The notes beneath the pieces are model-generated. The model worked only from the letters and a program-made list of their open reading frames with translations. It searched no databases and had not been told where the DNA came from. Shown here in pieces: positions 1 through 7,949 of a DNA stretch of 53,762 nucleotides. The stretch lies in contig CAYVJA010000012.1 of NCBI GenBank assembly GCA_964451605.1, forward strand, positions 1-53,762. The letters run 5' to 3'. Both the position numbers and the translations under genes were made by a program. Source of the stretch: JAQVSH01 sp964451605. GTDB lineage: Bacteria > Bacteroidota > Bacteroidia > Bacteroidales > UBA4181. Position 1 is the first letter of the stretch. Each line of letters starts with the position of its first letter.

Positions 1-106
1 AGGCAACCGAATCGGAATAGGGGCTCAGAAACAGAGAATACCCGAGAAGCACAAGGCCCGCAAAAAGCAGCAGGCTGCCAATAAGCAACAAAGGTTTTCT
101 ATACAT
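1..106 (-). CDS. Start of an unknown membrane-anchored or exported protein (partial)
   Basis: Only the first 35 codons lie in the window; the rest runs off the left edge. The ATG is the complement of 104-106. The visible N-terminus has two basic residues (MYRK) followed by a run of about 20 hydrophobic residues rich in Leu and Gly, and then a polar stretch (SPYSDSV). This looks like a signal anchor or an uncleaved signal peptide. A box matching TAnnTTTG lies about 40 bases upstream. Too little is visible to name a family. Confidence 0.6.
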   Translation of the reverse strand, partial: MYRKPLLLIGSLLLFAGLVLLGYSLFLSPYSDSVA

Positions 107-145
107 GATAACAAGAGTTGAGGTGAACAATAAACCAACTATGTC

Positions 146-153
146 CAAATATA
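146..153 (-). promoter_or_regulatory. Possible -7 box for the partial gene at the left edge
   Basis: On the minus strand this reads TATATTTG, a full match to the Bacteroidetes TAnnTTTG box, 40 bases before the ATG at 106. I do not see a convincing TTTG -33 box at the right distance, so this is tentative. Confidence 0.4.
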
Positions 154-200
154 CACGAACAAAGAAATAAAGATTCACTTTTAGTTATTTTTAGCAGAAT

Positions 201-233
201 AAAAAAAGAGGGTGCCCAAGATCAGGCACCCTC
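201..233 (-). terminator. Rho-independent terminator after the DUF1080 gene
   Basis: A perfect 9-bp stem, GAGGGTGCC / GGCACCCTC (208-216 with 225-233), closes an 8-base loop. On the minus strand it is followed by seven T residues. It lies about 40 bases past the stop codon of the DUF1080 gene. Confidence 0.85.
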
Positions 234-271
234 TGCATTGCTTTAAGAAAGCGAAAAGCCGCTAATATCTA

Positions 272-1027
272 CTATTCCAGCACTTTGAGCTTGATATTAC
301 GGAACCAGATATCATCACCATGATCCTGAAGACCAATAAAGCCCTCTTTGTTAGGACCACCTGTATTCAGGAACTGATCCCATCCGTTGAATTTGCTTTC
401 GGTAATCATTTTGGCCCATTCGGGAGTCCAGAGATGGTATTCAAGTACGTTTACGCCATTCTGCGAATGGACAACCGTTCCTTTGTAAACCATAATCCCA
501 CCCGTGTTCCATTCGCCGAAAGGCTTCTGGTTCTGGGGTTTGGCAGGGATAAGGTCGTACAGCGAAGCCGACTGACGATTTCCGTCTTTACCTAATTTGG
601 CATCAGGATGGTTGGCGTTGTCAAGCACCTGGTATTCGGGCGAAGAGCGGTAGATGGGCAAAGAGTCAATCTCCTGTGCCAGGTAGAAGACACCGCTGTT
701 TCCACCTTTCGATACCTTCCACTCGAAGGTCAGTTCAAAGTTCGAGAATTTCTTATCGAAGATAATGTCTCCGCCATCTTTGGCACCGGCTTCTCCGGCT
801 CCGGAGCCCGAAATCTTGATAGCACCGTCTTCAACCGACCATGCTGTGGGAACCGAAGTCTTGCAGTAGCCTCTCCATCCGGAGAGATCCTGTCCGTTGA
901 AAAGAAGAATCCAACCCTCTTCCTGTTCCTTTTTCGAGAGGGTGTTGGGTTCGGTAGGGGCGGTGGCGCAAGAAGCCATTCCCAAAACAAAGGCGCCAAT
1001 GGTAAGGGTAGTCACAATTTTGTTCAT
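272..1027 (-). CDS. DUF1080 (3-keto-disaccharide hydrolase family) lipoprotein
   Basis: The 251-residue protein has a lipoprotein signal peptide with lipobox GMASC (Cys20), so it is probably anchored in the envelope. The rest is one DUF1080 domain, a concanavalin-like jelly roll. Recognisable family features are GWILLFNGQDLSGW near residue 38, the GNSGVFYLAQE core near 110, and the C-terminal GFIGLQDHGDDIWFRNIKL. Family members act on 3-keto-glycosides or related oxidised sugars. That fits the neighbouring Gfo/Idh/MocA oxidoreductase and SMP-30 lactonase on the same strand. It seems to have its own promoter and terminator, so it is not strictly in one transcript with them. The substrate is unknown. 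Confidence 0.88.
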   Translation of the reverse strand: MNKIVTTLTIGAFVLGMASCATAPTEPNTLSKKEQEEGWILLFNGQDLSGWRGYCKTSVPTAWSVEDGAIKISGSGAGEAGAKDGGDIIFDKKFSNFELTFEWKVSKGGNSGVFYLAQEIDSLPIYRSSPEYQVLDNANHPDAKLGKDGNRQSASLYDLIPAKPQNQKPFGEWNTGGIMVYKGTVVHSQNGVNVLEYHLWTPEWAKMITESKFNGWDQFLNTGGPNKEGFIGLQDHGDDIWFRNIKLKVLE

Positions 1028-1066
1028 AAGCAGTAAGAATTAGATTTCCAGATTGATTTTGCGACG

Positions 1067-1098
1067 CAAATTTATAAAATGTGAGAGTAAATAACAGA
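1067..1098 (-). promoter_or_regulatory. Promoter of the DUF1080 lipoprotein gene
   Basis: The minus strand carries TAAATTTG (1074 down to 1067), an exact TAnnTTTG match. About 20 bases further upstream is TCTG (1098-1095), an imperfect -33 box. The predicted leader is about 35 bases. Confidence 0.55.
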
Positions 1099-1105
1099 AT
1101 ATCCG

Positions 1106-1142
1106 AAAAAAAAGGGCTGTCCGTTCCGACAACCCCTTTTTT
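1106..1142 (-). terminator. Terminator after the Gfo/Idh/MocA gene
   Basis: An inverted repeat, AAAAAAGGG-c-TGTC / GACA-a-CCCCTTTTTT, with one mismatch and a CGTTCC loop, lies 4 bases past the stop codon of the oxidoreductase gene. A-runs and T-runs flank it on both sides, so it could stop transcription from either side. Its presence separates this gene from the DUF1080 gene downstream. Confidence 0.75.
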
Positions 1143-1145
1143 GTG

Positions 1146-2624
1146 TTACGGCATGGCCGGCAACGACCACGGGGCACGATAATTGTGCTTGATAAGCCCA
1201 TTGGCAAACTCAAGGGCACTCATCTCCGGAGTATAGGTCTTGGCGAAAGAGGGATGGCCATCTTTAATGGTGAATCCATCGCTGATAACCGTCTTAATCT
1301 TTTCGGCATCGGTAATATTGGTGAACTTCATGTTTACACCATCCCATTCCAACTCCTTATTCAGTGCCTGCAGACGAATAGCCAGCACGCCCATTACTAC
1401 CATTTCATTGAAAGGACCGGCTTCGGCAAAATCGGAAGCGGTGGGAACCCGGCCCTCTGCGCTCTCTTTGCAGGCGCGTACCCAATCCATCTCGTGGCTG
1501 AGGGTAACTTCACGCAACACCTTTGGAGCACTGGGTTTCCGACCCGAAAGCAACCAGGGGTTAACCCCGTAACAGCCGCAGAAGAGGGTGTCTTTGGTTC
1601 CGTGGAAAATCACGCCACCACCCTGATCGTTCATATCTTTGCCGGCAGGGAATCCGTCGGGCATCATCGGTTTCAGACCTCCGTCGTACCAGGTAACCTG
1701 TACCTCGGGCATCGCTACCTTAGGCATGTTTTCACGGGCAGGATAAGTAAGACGAACCATTTGGGCCGAGGGGGCACAATCGGTAAGCAAAAGGGTTGAG
1801 CTACCCTGAACCTTGGTGGGATATTGCAATTTAAGCGACTTGAAAACAGGATGCAGAATATGACAAGCCATATCGCCAAGGGCTCCGGTTCCGAAATCCC
1901 ACCATCCGCGCCAGTTCCACGGGTGATAGATATTGTTGTAAGGACGTACGGGAGCCGGCCCTAAGAAGAGATCCCAATCAAGGGTATCGGGAACTTTATG
2001 CTCTTCCTTAGGAACATTTAACCCCTGCGGCCAGATGGGACGGTCGGTAAAGGCTTCCACTTTGGTAATTTCGCCAATTTCGCCATTCCAGATCCATTCG
2101 CACGTCTGACGAACACCGGCACCGGAACTACCCTGGTTACCCATTTGGGTAGCCACTTTATACTTGGCGGCCAGTTTGGTTAAAAGACGCGACTCATAAA
2201 CAGAGTGGGTAAGGGGTTTCTGTACATACACATGTTTCCCCATGGTCATAGCAGTAGATGCAATGATACAGTGGGTATGGTCGGCGGTAGCAACAATAAC
2301 GGCATCAATCGATTTGCCCATTTTGTCGTACATTTCACGCCAGTCCTTAAAAGTTTTTGCCTTGGGATAGGCATTGAAGGTGTTTGCAGCATACTTGTAG
2401 TCGACATCGCAAAGCGCCACGATATTTTCGGTAGGAGCCACTGCCCGAAGATTCGAAGCACCCATACCTCCCACACCTACAGCAGCAATGTTAAGTTTAT
2501 CGCTGGGTGCGGTATGACCCAACGATTTTCCCATTGCCACACTGGGAATAATGGTAACACCGGCAGCTGCCACAGCCGATTTTCCCAAGAAGTCTCTTCT
2601 CGAAATGGCATTTTCCTTCTTCAT
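1146..2624 (-). CDS. Tat-exported Gfo/Idh/MocA family oxidoreductase
   Basis: This 492-residue NAD(P)-dependent sugar oxidoreductase starts with a twin-arginine signal (SRRDFLGKSAVAAAGV, Arg9-Arg10). It is therefore exported folded with its nucleotide already bound. A Rossmann fold follows with the glycine motif VGVGGMGASN near residues 50-59. The VQKPLTHS segment corresponds to the family EKP motif, with the catalytic-pathway Lys. The long C-terminal half contains the alpha/beta substrate-binding domain. Many such Tat-secreted relatives in Bacteroidetes sit beside DUF1080 proteins, as here. The likely role is oxidation of a sugar or glycoside in the periplasm. The sugar cannot be read from the sequence. 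The gene has its own terminator. Confidence 0.9.
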   Translation of the reverse strand: MKKENAISRRDFLGKSAVAAAGVTIIPSVAMGKSLGHTAPSDKLNIAAVGVGGMGASNLRAVAPTENIVALCDVDYKYAANTFNAYPKAKTFKDWREMYDKMGKSIDAVIVATADHTHCIIASTAMTMGKHVYVQKPLTHSVYESRLLTKLAAKYKVATQMGNQGSSGAGVRQTCEWIWNGEIGEITKVEAFTDRPIWPQGLNVPKEEHKVPDTLDWDLFLGPAPVRPYNNIYHPWNWRGWWDFGTGALGDMACHILHPVFKSLKLQYPTKVQGSSTLLLTDCAPSAQMVRLTYPARENMPKVAMPEVQVTWYDGGLKPMMPDGFPAGKDMNDQGGGVIFHGTKDTLFCGCYGVNPWLLSGRKPSAPKVLREVTLSHEMDWVRACKESAEGRVPTASDFAEAGPFNEMVVMGVLAIRLQALNKELEWDGVNMKFTNITDAEKIKTVISDGFTIKDGHPSFAKTYTPEMSALEFANGLIKHNYRAPWSLPAMP

Positions 2625-2767
2625 ACGTTATTGAATTAAATTGATTGATGTAGTTTGTTGGCCCAAATTTGAGTCAGGTTCTCACAAAGTTTAAAAAAAT
2701 AGTAGAGCCATCCAAAAAATAGTGCAACAAATTGGGTGGCGAATGCAACAAAACAACAATAAGCGGA

Positions 2768-2795
2768 CAAAAAAGGCTACTTTTCTCTAAAGTAG
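2768..2795 (-). terminator. Probable terminator overlapping the end of the SMP-30 gene
   Basis: CTACTTT / AAAGTAG (2777-2783 with 2789-2795) forms a 7-bp stem. On the minus strand it is followed by CC and a run of six T. The stop codon of the lactonase gene lies inside the hairpin. Confidence 0.55.
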
Positions 2796-3739
2796 GAGGC
2801 TTTTACCCCCTTTACCCCGGGTTTGGCCAGAAACAGATTACCGCTGAGCGGATATTTGGTGAGCGCCTCTCCCCGTATGCCTGTACGCGCAGTGGTAATA
2901 AAGAGCATGTCCAGATTGGGTCCGCCAAAGGCGCAGGAAGAGACCTGCGATGCCGGCACCTCCACCTTGGCCAGCAAAGCTCCGGTTTCGGGGTTCCAGC
3001 AACCTACACAATAACCACCCCAATGGGCAATCCAGAGATTTCCCTCACTGTCGATGGTCATTCCGTCGGGGCTGCCCATATTACGGGGAACCTTCACTGC
3101 AACACGGGTAAACTGAATCTCTCCGCTCTTGTTATCATAGGCGTACTCTTTCACCTCGTTGGTGGGGGTATCAACATAATACATCTTTTTTTTGTCGGCA
3201 CTCCAGACAATGCCATTCGAAATGGTGACACTGTCTATCATGGTACGCATGGTGCAGACAGGGCCAAACTCCAGCCGATAGAGGGCTGCACTGGAACGGG
3301 CTCCCAGCGTACCCACCCAGAACCGACCGGCAGGATCGGCCTTCCCGTCGTTATACCGATTACGGGTTGTCACCTTCTCGGGCGACTCTACCCACAAAAC
3401 AGGGGCCTTATCACCGGGCGTATATCCATAGACGCCGTCTTCGAGAGCAACCACAACCTTTTGGGAATTATAGACCGGAACCACCGTGCTCACCTTTTTC
3501 CCCATAGAAAAGGTTTGATCCTCTCCATCAACAGGATTATAGATATGCAGAAGACCCTGATCAATGTCGACCCAAAGTAGTCTGTTCCGGACGTGGTCCC
3601 ACAACGACCCTTCGCCAAGAGTGGCCCCGGCCGACAACACACTTTCGGAAGAAATCACCCTCACTTCAGGAGCATTCTCCTGAGCCGGTGCAATCAGAGG
3701 GCAACAAACCGCAACAAGAAACAACAGAAACTTTTTCAT
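2777..3739 (-). CDS. SMP-30/gluconolactonase family protein
   Basis: The 320-residue protein has a cleavable signal peptide (MKKFLLFLVAVCCPLIAPAQ). It is followed by a six-bladed beta-propeller of the SMP-30/LRE family. Visible metal-site motifs are GEGSLWD (Glu43 region), NDGKADPAGRFWVGT, and SPDGMTIDSEGNLWIAHWGG, which supply the Glu, Asn and Asp ligands of the divalent cation. Family members hydrolyse sugar lactones. Next to an exported sugar oxidoreductase it would open the lactone formed by C1 oxidation; that pairing is inference. The nfnB-like gene lies 30 bases upstream on the same strand, so read-through from that operon is possible. Confidence 0.85.
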   Translation of the reverse strand: MKKFLLFLVAVCCPLIAPAQENAPEVRVISSESVLSAGATLGEGSLWDHVRNRLLWVDIDQGLLHIYNPVDGEDQTFSMGKKVSTVVPVYNSQKVVVALEDGVYGYTPGDKAPVLWVESPEKVTTRNRYNDGKADPAGRFWVGTLGARSSAALYRLEFGPVCTMRTMIDSVTISNGIVWSADKKKMYYVDTPTNEVKEYAYDNKSGEIQFTRVAVKVPRNMGSPDGMTIDSEGNLWIAHWGGYCVGCWNPETGALLAKVEVPASQVSSCAFGGPNLDMLFITTARTGIRGEALTKYPLSGNLFLAKPGVKGVKASYFREK

Positions 3740-3769
3740 AAACCTGGGAGTTTTAATGAGGAACGTTTG

Positions 3770-5164
3770 CTACTTTCTTTTCGATTGCAAATAGGCGTCG
3801 ATTGCCTTTGCCGCTTTCCGCCCGGCACCCATCGCCAAAATCACTGTGGCAGCACCGGTAACCGCATCGCCTCCGGCAAAGATCCCTTCGCGCGTGGTGC
3901 GTCCGGTATCATCGTCAGCCACAATACATTGCCACTTGTTAATCTCCAATCCCCTGGTGGTTGCCGAAATCAGCGGATTGGGAGAGGTCCCGAGCGACAT
4001 AATCACGGTATCGACAGCAATTTCGAACTCCGATCCCGGTTGTTCAACCGGTCTGCGACGACCCGAAGCATCCGGTTCGCCCAATTGCATCCGAATACAG
4101 CGAATAGCCTTAACCCATCCCTTCTCATCGCCCAGAATCTCGACAGGAGCACACAATTCATTCATCACGATGCCTTCGGAAATGGCGTGATGCACCTCCT
4201 CTACGCGGGCCGGCATCTCCCGGATGGTACGACGATAGACGATATGCGACTCTGCTCCGAGCCTGAGAGCCGTACGGGCAGCATCCATGGCCACATTTCC
4301 GCCGCCGATTACAGCCACCCGCTTACCCACGTGAATAGGCGTTGCATAATCGCTACGGTAGGCCTTCATCAGATTGTTCCGGGTAAGGAACTCATTGGCA
4401 GAATAGACGCCATTCAGATTTTCGCCGGGAATATGCATAAACTTGGGAAGCCCGGCTCCCGAACCCACAAAAACGGCACCATACCCTTCGCTGTCGAACA
4501 GAGAGTCGATGGTAACGGTTCGTCCGATTACCACGTTGGTCTCCATCCTGACCCCCAGTTTCAGAATATTCTCAATTTCCGACTGCACGACACTCTCTTT
4601 GGGAAGCCGAAATTCAGGAATGCCATACTGAAGAACCCCTCCGGGTTGATGCAGCGCTTCGAAGATGGTAACCTCATAGCCCAGACGGGCCAGGTCGCCC
4701 GCACAAGCTAATCCGGCAGGTCCGCTGCCGATAACTGCCACCTTTTGACCCTTCTTCTCAATATGGTCGGGAGTAAGGTCAATCTTATTTTCACGCGACC
4801 AGTCGCCCACAAAACGTTCCAGTTTTCCAATGGCAATGGGTTCGAACTTCACCCCCATAATACAACTGCCCTCACACTGATCTTCCTGCGGACAGACCCT
4901 GCCGCAGATGGCAGGCAATGAGGAGTCGAGCGAAATAATCCGGGCAGCCGATGTAAAATCGTTCGATTTAACTGCCATAATAAAGGCAGGAATATTAATA
5001 CTCACCGGACATGCAGCTACACACCGGGGATTTTTGCAATTTATACACCTGGAGGCCTCATCGATAGCCTCTTCAGCGTTATAACCGTAACAAACCTCTT
5101 CGAAATTGGTTGCCCGTACTTTGGGATCCTGCTCTCTGACGGGAACTCTGCTCTTTTTAACCAT
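3770..5164 (-). CDS. NADPH-dependent glutamate synthase-like flavoprotein (NfnB/SudA type)
   Basis: The 464-residue protein resembles the small subunit of glutamate synthase. An N-terminal Fer4_20 domain (about 1-140) carries two cysteine clusters for [4Fe-4S] centres: CINCKNPRCVAACP and CGRVCPQEDQCEGSC. A first dinucleotide fold, VAVIGSGPAGLACAG, with the QPGGVLQYGIPEFRLPK signature binds FAD. A second, VAVIGGGNVAMDAARTALRL, binds NADPH. The end has GIFAGGDAVTGAATVILAMGAGRKAA. There is no glutamate synthase large subunit nearby. It lies 27 bases after its partner, so the two probably form an NfnAB-type NADH-dependent ferredoxin:NADP oxidoreductase (or sulfide dehydrogenase SudAB). Which reaction dominates cannot be decided from sequence. 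Confidence 0.88.
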   Translation of the reverse strand: MVKKSRVPVREQDPKVRATNFEEVCYGYNAEEAIDEASRCINCKNPRCVAACPVSINIPAFIMAVKSNDFTSAARIISLDSSLPAICGRVCPQEDQCEGSCIMGVKFEPIAIGKLERFVGDWSRENKIDLTPDHIEKKGQKVAVIGSGPAGLACAGDLARLGYEVTIFEALHQPGGVLQYGIPEFRLPKESVVQSEIENILKLGVRMETNVVIGRTVTIDSLFDSEGYGAVFVGSGAGLPKFMHIPGENLNGVYSANEFLTRNNLMKAYRSDYATPIHVGKRVAVIGGGNVAMDAARTALRLGAESHIVYRRTIREMPARVEEVHHAISEGIVMNELCAPVEILGDEKGWVKAIRCIRMQLGEPDASGRRRPVEQPGSEFEIAVDTVIMSLGTSPNPLISATTRGLEINKWQCIVADDDTGRTTREGIFAGGDAVTGAATVILAMGAGRKAAKAIDAYLQSKRK

Positions 5165-5191
5165 AATACTATCTATCTTCCTGAATATTCA

Positions 5192-6073
5192 CTACACATG
5201 ACAACTGCCATCCTTCTCTTCGCCCCGCTTCACGCGCTCTTTAAAGAGTTGCTGACCCTCCTCTCCTTTGTACATGGCCTGCCGGCGCATGGCCTCGACA
5301 AAGTCGACTTGGTGTCCGTCGAACTCGGGGCCGTCGACACAGGCAAAACGGGTTTTCCCGCCCACTGTAACCCTGCAGGCCCCGCACATTCCGGTGCCGT
5401 CGACCATCAGCGTATTCAAACTCACTATGGTAGGAATACCGAGTTTCTGGGTTAACTGACACACAAACTTCATCATAATCATGGGGCCAATGGCAATCAC
5501 CTGGTTGTAGACAAAGTTTTTATGAACCACCAACTCTTCGAGGCATCCTGTAACCAAACCGTTAAAACCCTCCGAGCCGTCGTCGGTGGCAATAAAGAGG
5601 TTCCCGGCAACAGCCTTCATCTCCTCGCTCATAATCAGAAGATCGCGGGTTTTGGCTCCGATAATCACATCGGCCTTAACACCGTGATCGTGAAGCCATT
5701 TCACCTGGGGGTAGACCGGTGCCGTACCCAACCCTCCGGCCACAAATACAATACGTTTTTCGGCCAGACGGACGGGATCTTCATGTACAAACTCCGAGGG
5801 CTGACCCAGAGGGCCTACAAAATCCTGCAGATAGTCGCCCACCTGATATTCCGACATTTTCGAAGTAGAATGACCCACCACCTGCACTACAATGCTCACC
5901 GTACCTCTCTCCGTATCGTAATCGCAAATGGTAAGCGGAATTCTTTCGCCCGTTTTATCGAGACGAATAATCACGAATTGACCCGGAAGAGCCGATGCGG
6001 CAACCCGGGGCGCATCGATATCCATTTGGAAAATATTGGCCGCTAATTGCGATTTAGAAACAATCCTGTACAT
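5192..6073 (-). CDS. Ferredoxin-NADP reductase-like subunit (NfnA/SudB type)
   Basis: The 293-residue protein belongs to the sulfide/dihydroorotate dehydrogenase-like FAD/NAD-binding family. The N-terminal half is an FAD-binding barrel with RIPLTICDYD. A NAD-binding fold follows with VFVAGGLGTAPVYPQ. Near the C-terminus GMCGACRVTVGGKTRFACVDGPEFDG gives the cysteines of a [2Fe-2S] cluster, in which an Asp replaces or supports a ligand in characterised NfnA. It is the first gene of a two-gene unit with the glutamate synthase-like subunit. Together they would move electrons between NADH, NADPH and ferredoxin. Confidence 0.87.
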   Translation of the reverse strand: MYRIVSKSQLAANIFQMDIDAPRVAASALPGQFVIIRLDKTGERIPLTICDYDTERGTVSIVVQVVGHSTSKMSEYQVGDYLQDFVGPLGQPSEFVHEDPVRLAEKRIVFVAGGLGTAPVYPQVKWLHDHGVKADVIIGAKTRDLLIMSEEMKAVAGNLFIATDDGSEGFNGLVTGCLEELVVHKNFVYNQVIAIGPMIMMKFVCQLTQKLGIPTIVSLNTLMVDGTGMCGACRVTVGGKTRFACVDGPEFDGHQVDFVEAMRRQAMYKGEEGQQLFKERVKRGEEKDGSCHV

Positions 6074-6102
6074 GGAAACAAAAATTGACGTAGTATGAGT
6101 TG

Positions 6103-6110
6103 CGAAAGTA
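6103..6110 (-). promoter_or_regulatory. Weak -7 box for the NfnAB-like operon
   Basis: The minus strand reads TACTTTCG, one mismatch from TAnnTTTG, 29 bases before the ATG at 6073. No clear -33 box was seen. Confidence 0.35.
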
Positions 6111-6215
6111 ATAGTTTTTCTGCCATTATAAAAGGCCGGTTATAATCTGAAACCTATTTGCCCCCAATTTTTCCTTAGGTATTTAACGTTATTTATGAGA
6201 AGAGGTTTGCCCTCC

Positions 6216-6248
6216 TTTGGCTTTTTACCCCACATTTTTCTAGCTTTG
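6216..6248 (+). promoter_or_regulatory. Promoter directly abutting the thioesterase start codon
   Basis: A TTTG -33 box (6216-6219), a 21-base spacer and a perfect -7 box TAGCTTTG (6241-6248) are followed by only CGGC before the ATG at 6253. Transcription from this box should begin at or within a base or two of the ATG, giving a leaderless mRNA. Confidence 0.7.
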
Positions 6249-6252
6249 CGGC

Positions 6253-7011
6253 ATGAGTACACCCACCCTGACTGCTCCGTTTTTGCCTACCTTCCGGCAA
6301 GAGCACTACGTCCACTCCTACCAGGCCGATGCCGGGCACAGGATTTATACTACCACTCTGCTTCACTTTATGCAGGAGAGTGCCTGGCGCCATGCCGAAG
6401 AGTTAGGGCTTGGATATAAAGCGCTTGAACTGGCCGGACAGTACTGGGTGCTTTCCAGAATGTATGTGGAGTTTTTCCAACTTCCGCTCTGGGGCGATAC
6501 AGTAACCGTAGAAACATGGCCCAGAGGGGTTGAGGGGCTGTTTGCCATGCGTGAATTCCGCATGTTCAACTCGGCAGACAGCCTTCTGGCTGCAGGTTCC
6601 AGTGCATGGCTAATTCTGGATGCCCAAACACACCGGCCCTCCCGGTCCGGTCTGGCCTGTTTCGACGGGCTGACCTTACGTAAGGAGAAGGCTACCGACT
6701 ACCAGCCGCTCAAGATTGCTCTGCCTGATAGAATGGAGAATATGGGGTGTGTAGAGGTACACCTCTCCGATATCGATGTACTGAAACATGTAAACAATGT
6801 GCGCTATTTTAATTGGGCACTGGACCGGACACCCGAACTTTTGCAGAACCCATCCATTGTTTCGGTCGAACTCAATTTTCTTTCGGAGAGTCATGCGGGT
6901 GATATCCTGGGTATTGCAGGACAATCGTGTGATTCTTTCCGTTTCTTCAGTATGACCAAATCAGGAGGTGCAGAGGCTTGCCGATGCAAAATCGGCCTGC
7001 CGGAAACCTGA
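6253..7011 (+). CDS. Acyl-ACP thioesterase
   Basis: The 252-residue double hot-dog protein would hydrolyse acyl-ACP to release fatty acids in the cytoplasm. The first hot-dog contains TLLHFMQESAWRHAEELG with the helix of the fold. The second contains HLSDIDVLKHVNNVRYFNWALD, the family hallmark with the catalytic Asp/Asn/His region (HVNN). Length and layout match bacterial FatA/FatB-like enzymes of Bacteroidetes. The start is the first ATG after an adjacent promoter. The next in-frame ATG, about 39 codons in, would remove part of the first hot-dog. It is monocistronic, because the next gene has its own -7 box 76 bases later. Confidence 0.9.
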   Translation: MSTPTLTAPFLPTFRQEHYVHSYQADAGHRIYTTTLLHFMQESAWRHAEELGLGYKALELAGQYWVLSRMYVEFFQLPLWGDTVTVETWPRGVEGLFAMREFRMFNSADSLLAAGSSAWLILDAQTHRPSRSGLACFDGLTLRKEKATDYQPLKIALPDRMENMGCVEVHLSDIDVLKHVNNVRYFNWALDRTPELLQNPSIVSVELNFLSESHAGDILGIAGQSCDSFRFFSMTKSGGAEACRCKIGLPET

Positions 7012-7086
7012 CACCACTACTGACCCGGTCTCACCCCCGTCGAATGCCTAAAATGAGGAGCATACCGTGAGTATAACTTTTTTCAT

Positions 7087-7094
7087 TACTTTTG
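7087..7094 (+). promoter_or_regulatory. -7 box for the DUF6089-uppS-bamA operon
   Basis: TACTTTTG is an exact match to TAnnTTTG, 70 bases before the ATG at 7165. The -33 region has no good TTTG. Confidence 0.5.
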
Positions 7095-7164
7095 CGAAGA
7101 TGTACGCAACGGGTCTTCAAGGGCTCCGGCCTCAAATGGTTACCTGTAACTCGCACCGCTTACT

Positions 7165-7949
7165 ATGAAACTGCCTATTCTTGTGCTTGTATTGTCTGGT
7201 ATTTTCGGGGCGGTCCGGGCTCAGGGCTACCTGGAAGCGGGCGTTTCGCTGGGTTCGTCTGCGCTCTTTTCCGACATCAATCAGGCCACCTACATGTACT
7301 CCCCCTCCCTTTTCACCAGCATTACCGCGAGATANNNNNNNNNNCGCGTCAATCTGTTGCCTTTGGGTTTCAATACTCCCGTTTTCAAGGCAAAGATGCC
7401 GACTTTGGCAGAGAGTGGCGGGGAATCAGTCACACCTCCCACCTCTTTTTCACCGGAATTCAGTACGAGTTTAATTTTCTTCCCTATTCGTCCGACTACG
7501 CTCAGAACCGCTATCTTGGAGGTTCGTCAAATCGAAAAACCTGGCCCTTCACCCCCTATCTCTTTGCCGGAGCTGGATTAGCATTCGGAAAGGCCAACCT
7601 CGAAACCACCGAGTACGTTTTTTCGGGGCGTCCTCCTCTTATTATACCCACAGAACAAGATATCACAACACATATAGAAATTCCTTTCGGAGCAGGATTC
7701 CGATGCAGAGTTTCGCAAACCATCAGTGCTACCCTTGAGGCCGGTTTTAGAAAAACCGCCTCCGATTTGCTGGAGGGGCTAACCACAACTCCCGATGGGT
7801 CAACGGGTTCGTTTCGGAATAGCGACTGGCCCTCCTATTTGGCAGCCACAATATTGGTAAAAATTCCCGGGTCGCACCGGTTGTGTGCCGCTTTTGGAAA
7901 TTCCCGCACCAAAGAGAATAAAGCTTACCAGGATGACGTCTTCGACTAA
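7165..7949 (+). CDS. DUF6089 outer-membrane beta-barrel protein, interrupted by an assembly gap
   Basis: The N-terminus is a signal peptide (MKLPILVLVLSGIFGAVRAQ) followed by YLEAGVSLGSSALFSDIN, typical of the DUF6089 family of small barrels. Ten N at 7335-7344 interrupt it. After the gap the family sequence resumes in a different frame (SVAFGFQYSRFQGKDADF, then barrel strands and PYLFAGAGLAFGKAN). The true gap length is therefore not 10 modulo 3, and the frame break is probably an artefact. The 3' end overlaps the uppS start by 17 bases, so the two are co-transcribed. Homologues usually precede uppS and bamA in Bacteroidetes. The function is unknown and the location is probably the outer membrane. 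Confidence 0.8.
7335..7344. other. Assembly gap (10 N)
   Basis: This run of N lies inside the DUF6089 gene. The reading frame differs on its two sides, so 10 is a placeholder rather than a measured length. Confidence 0.95.

Noticed and set aside
3593..4711. Long plus-strand open frame (372 codons) opposite the NfnB-like gene
   Set aside because: Its translation has no family features and is a mirror of a clearly coding, GC-rich gene on the other strand.
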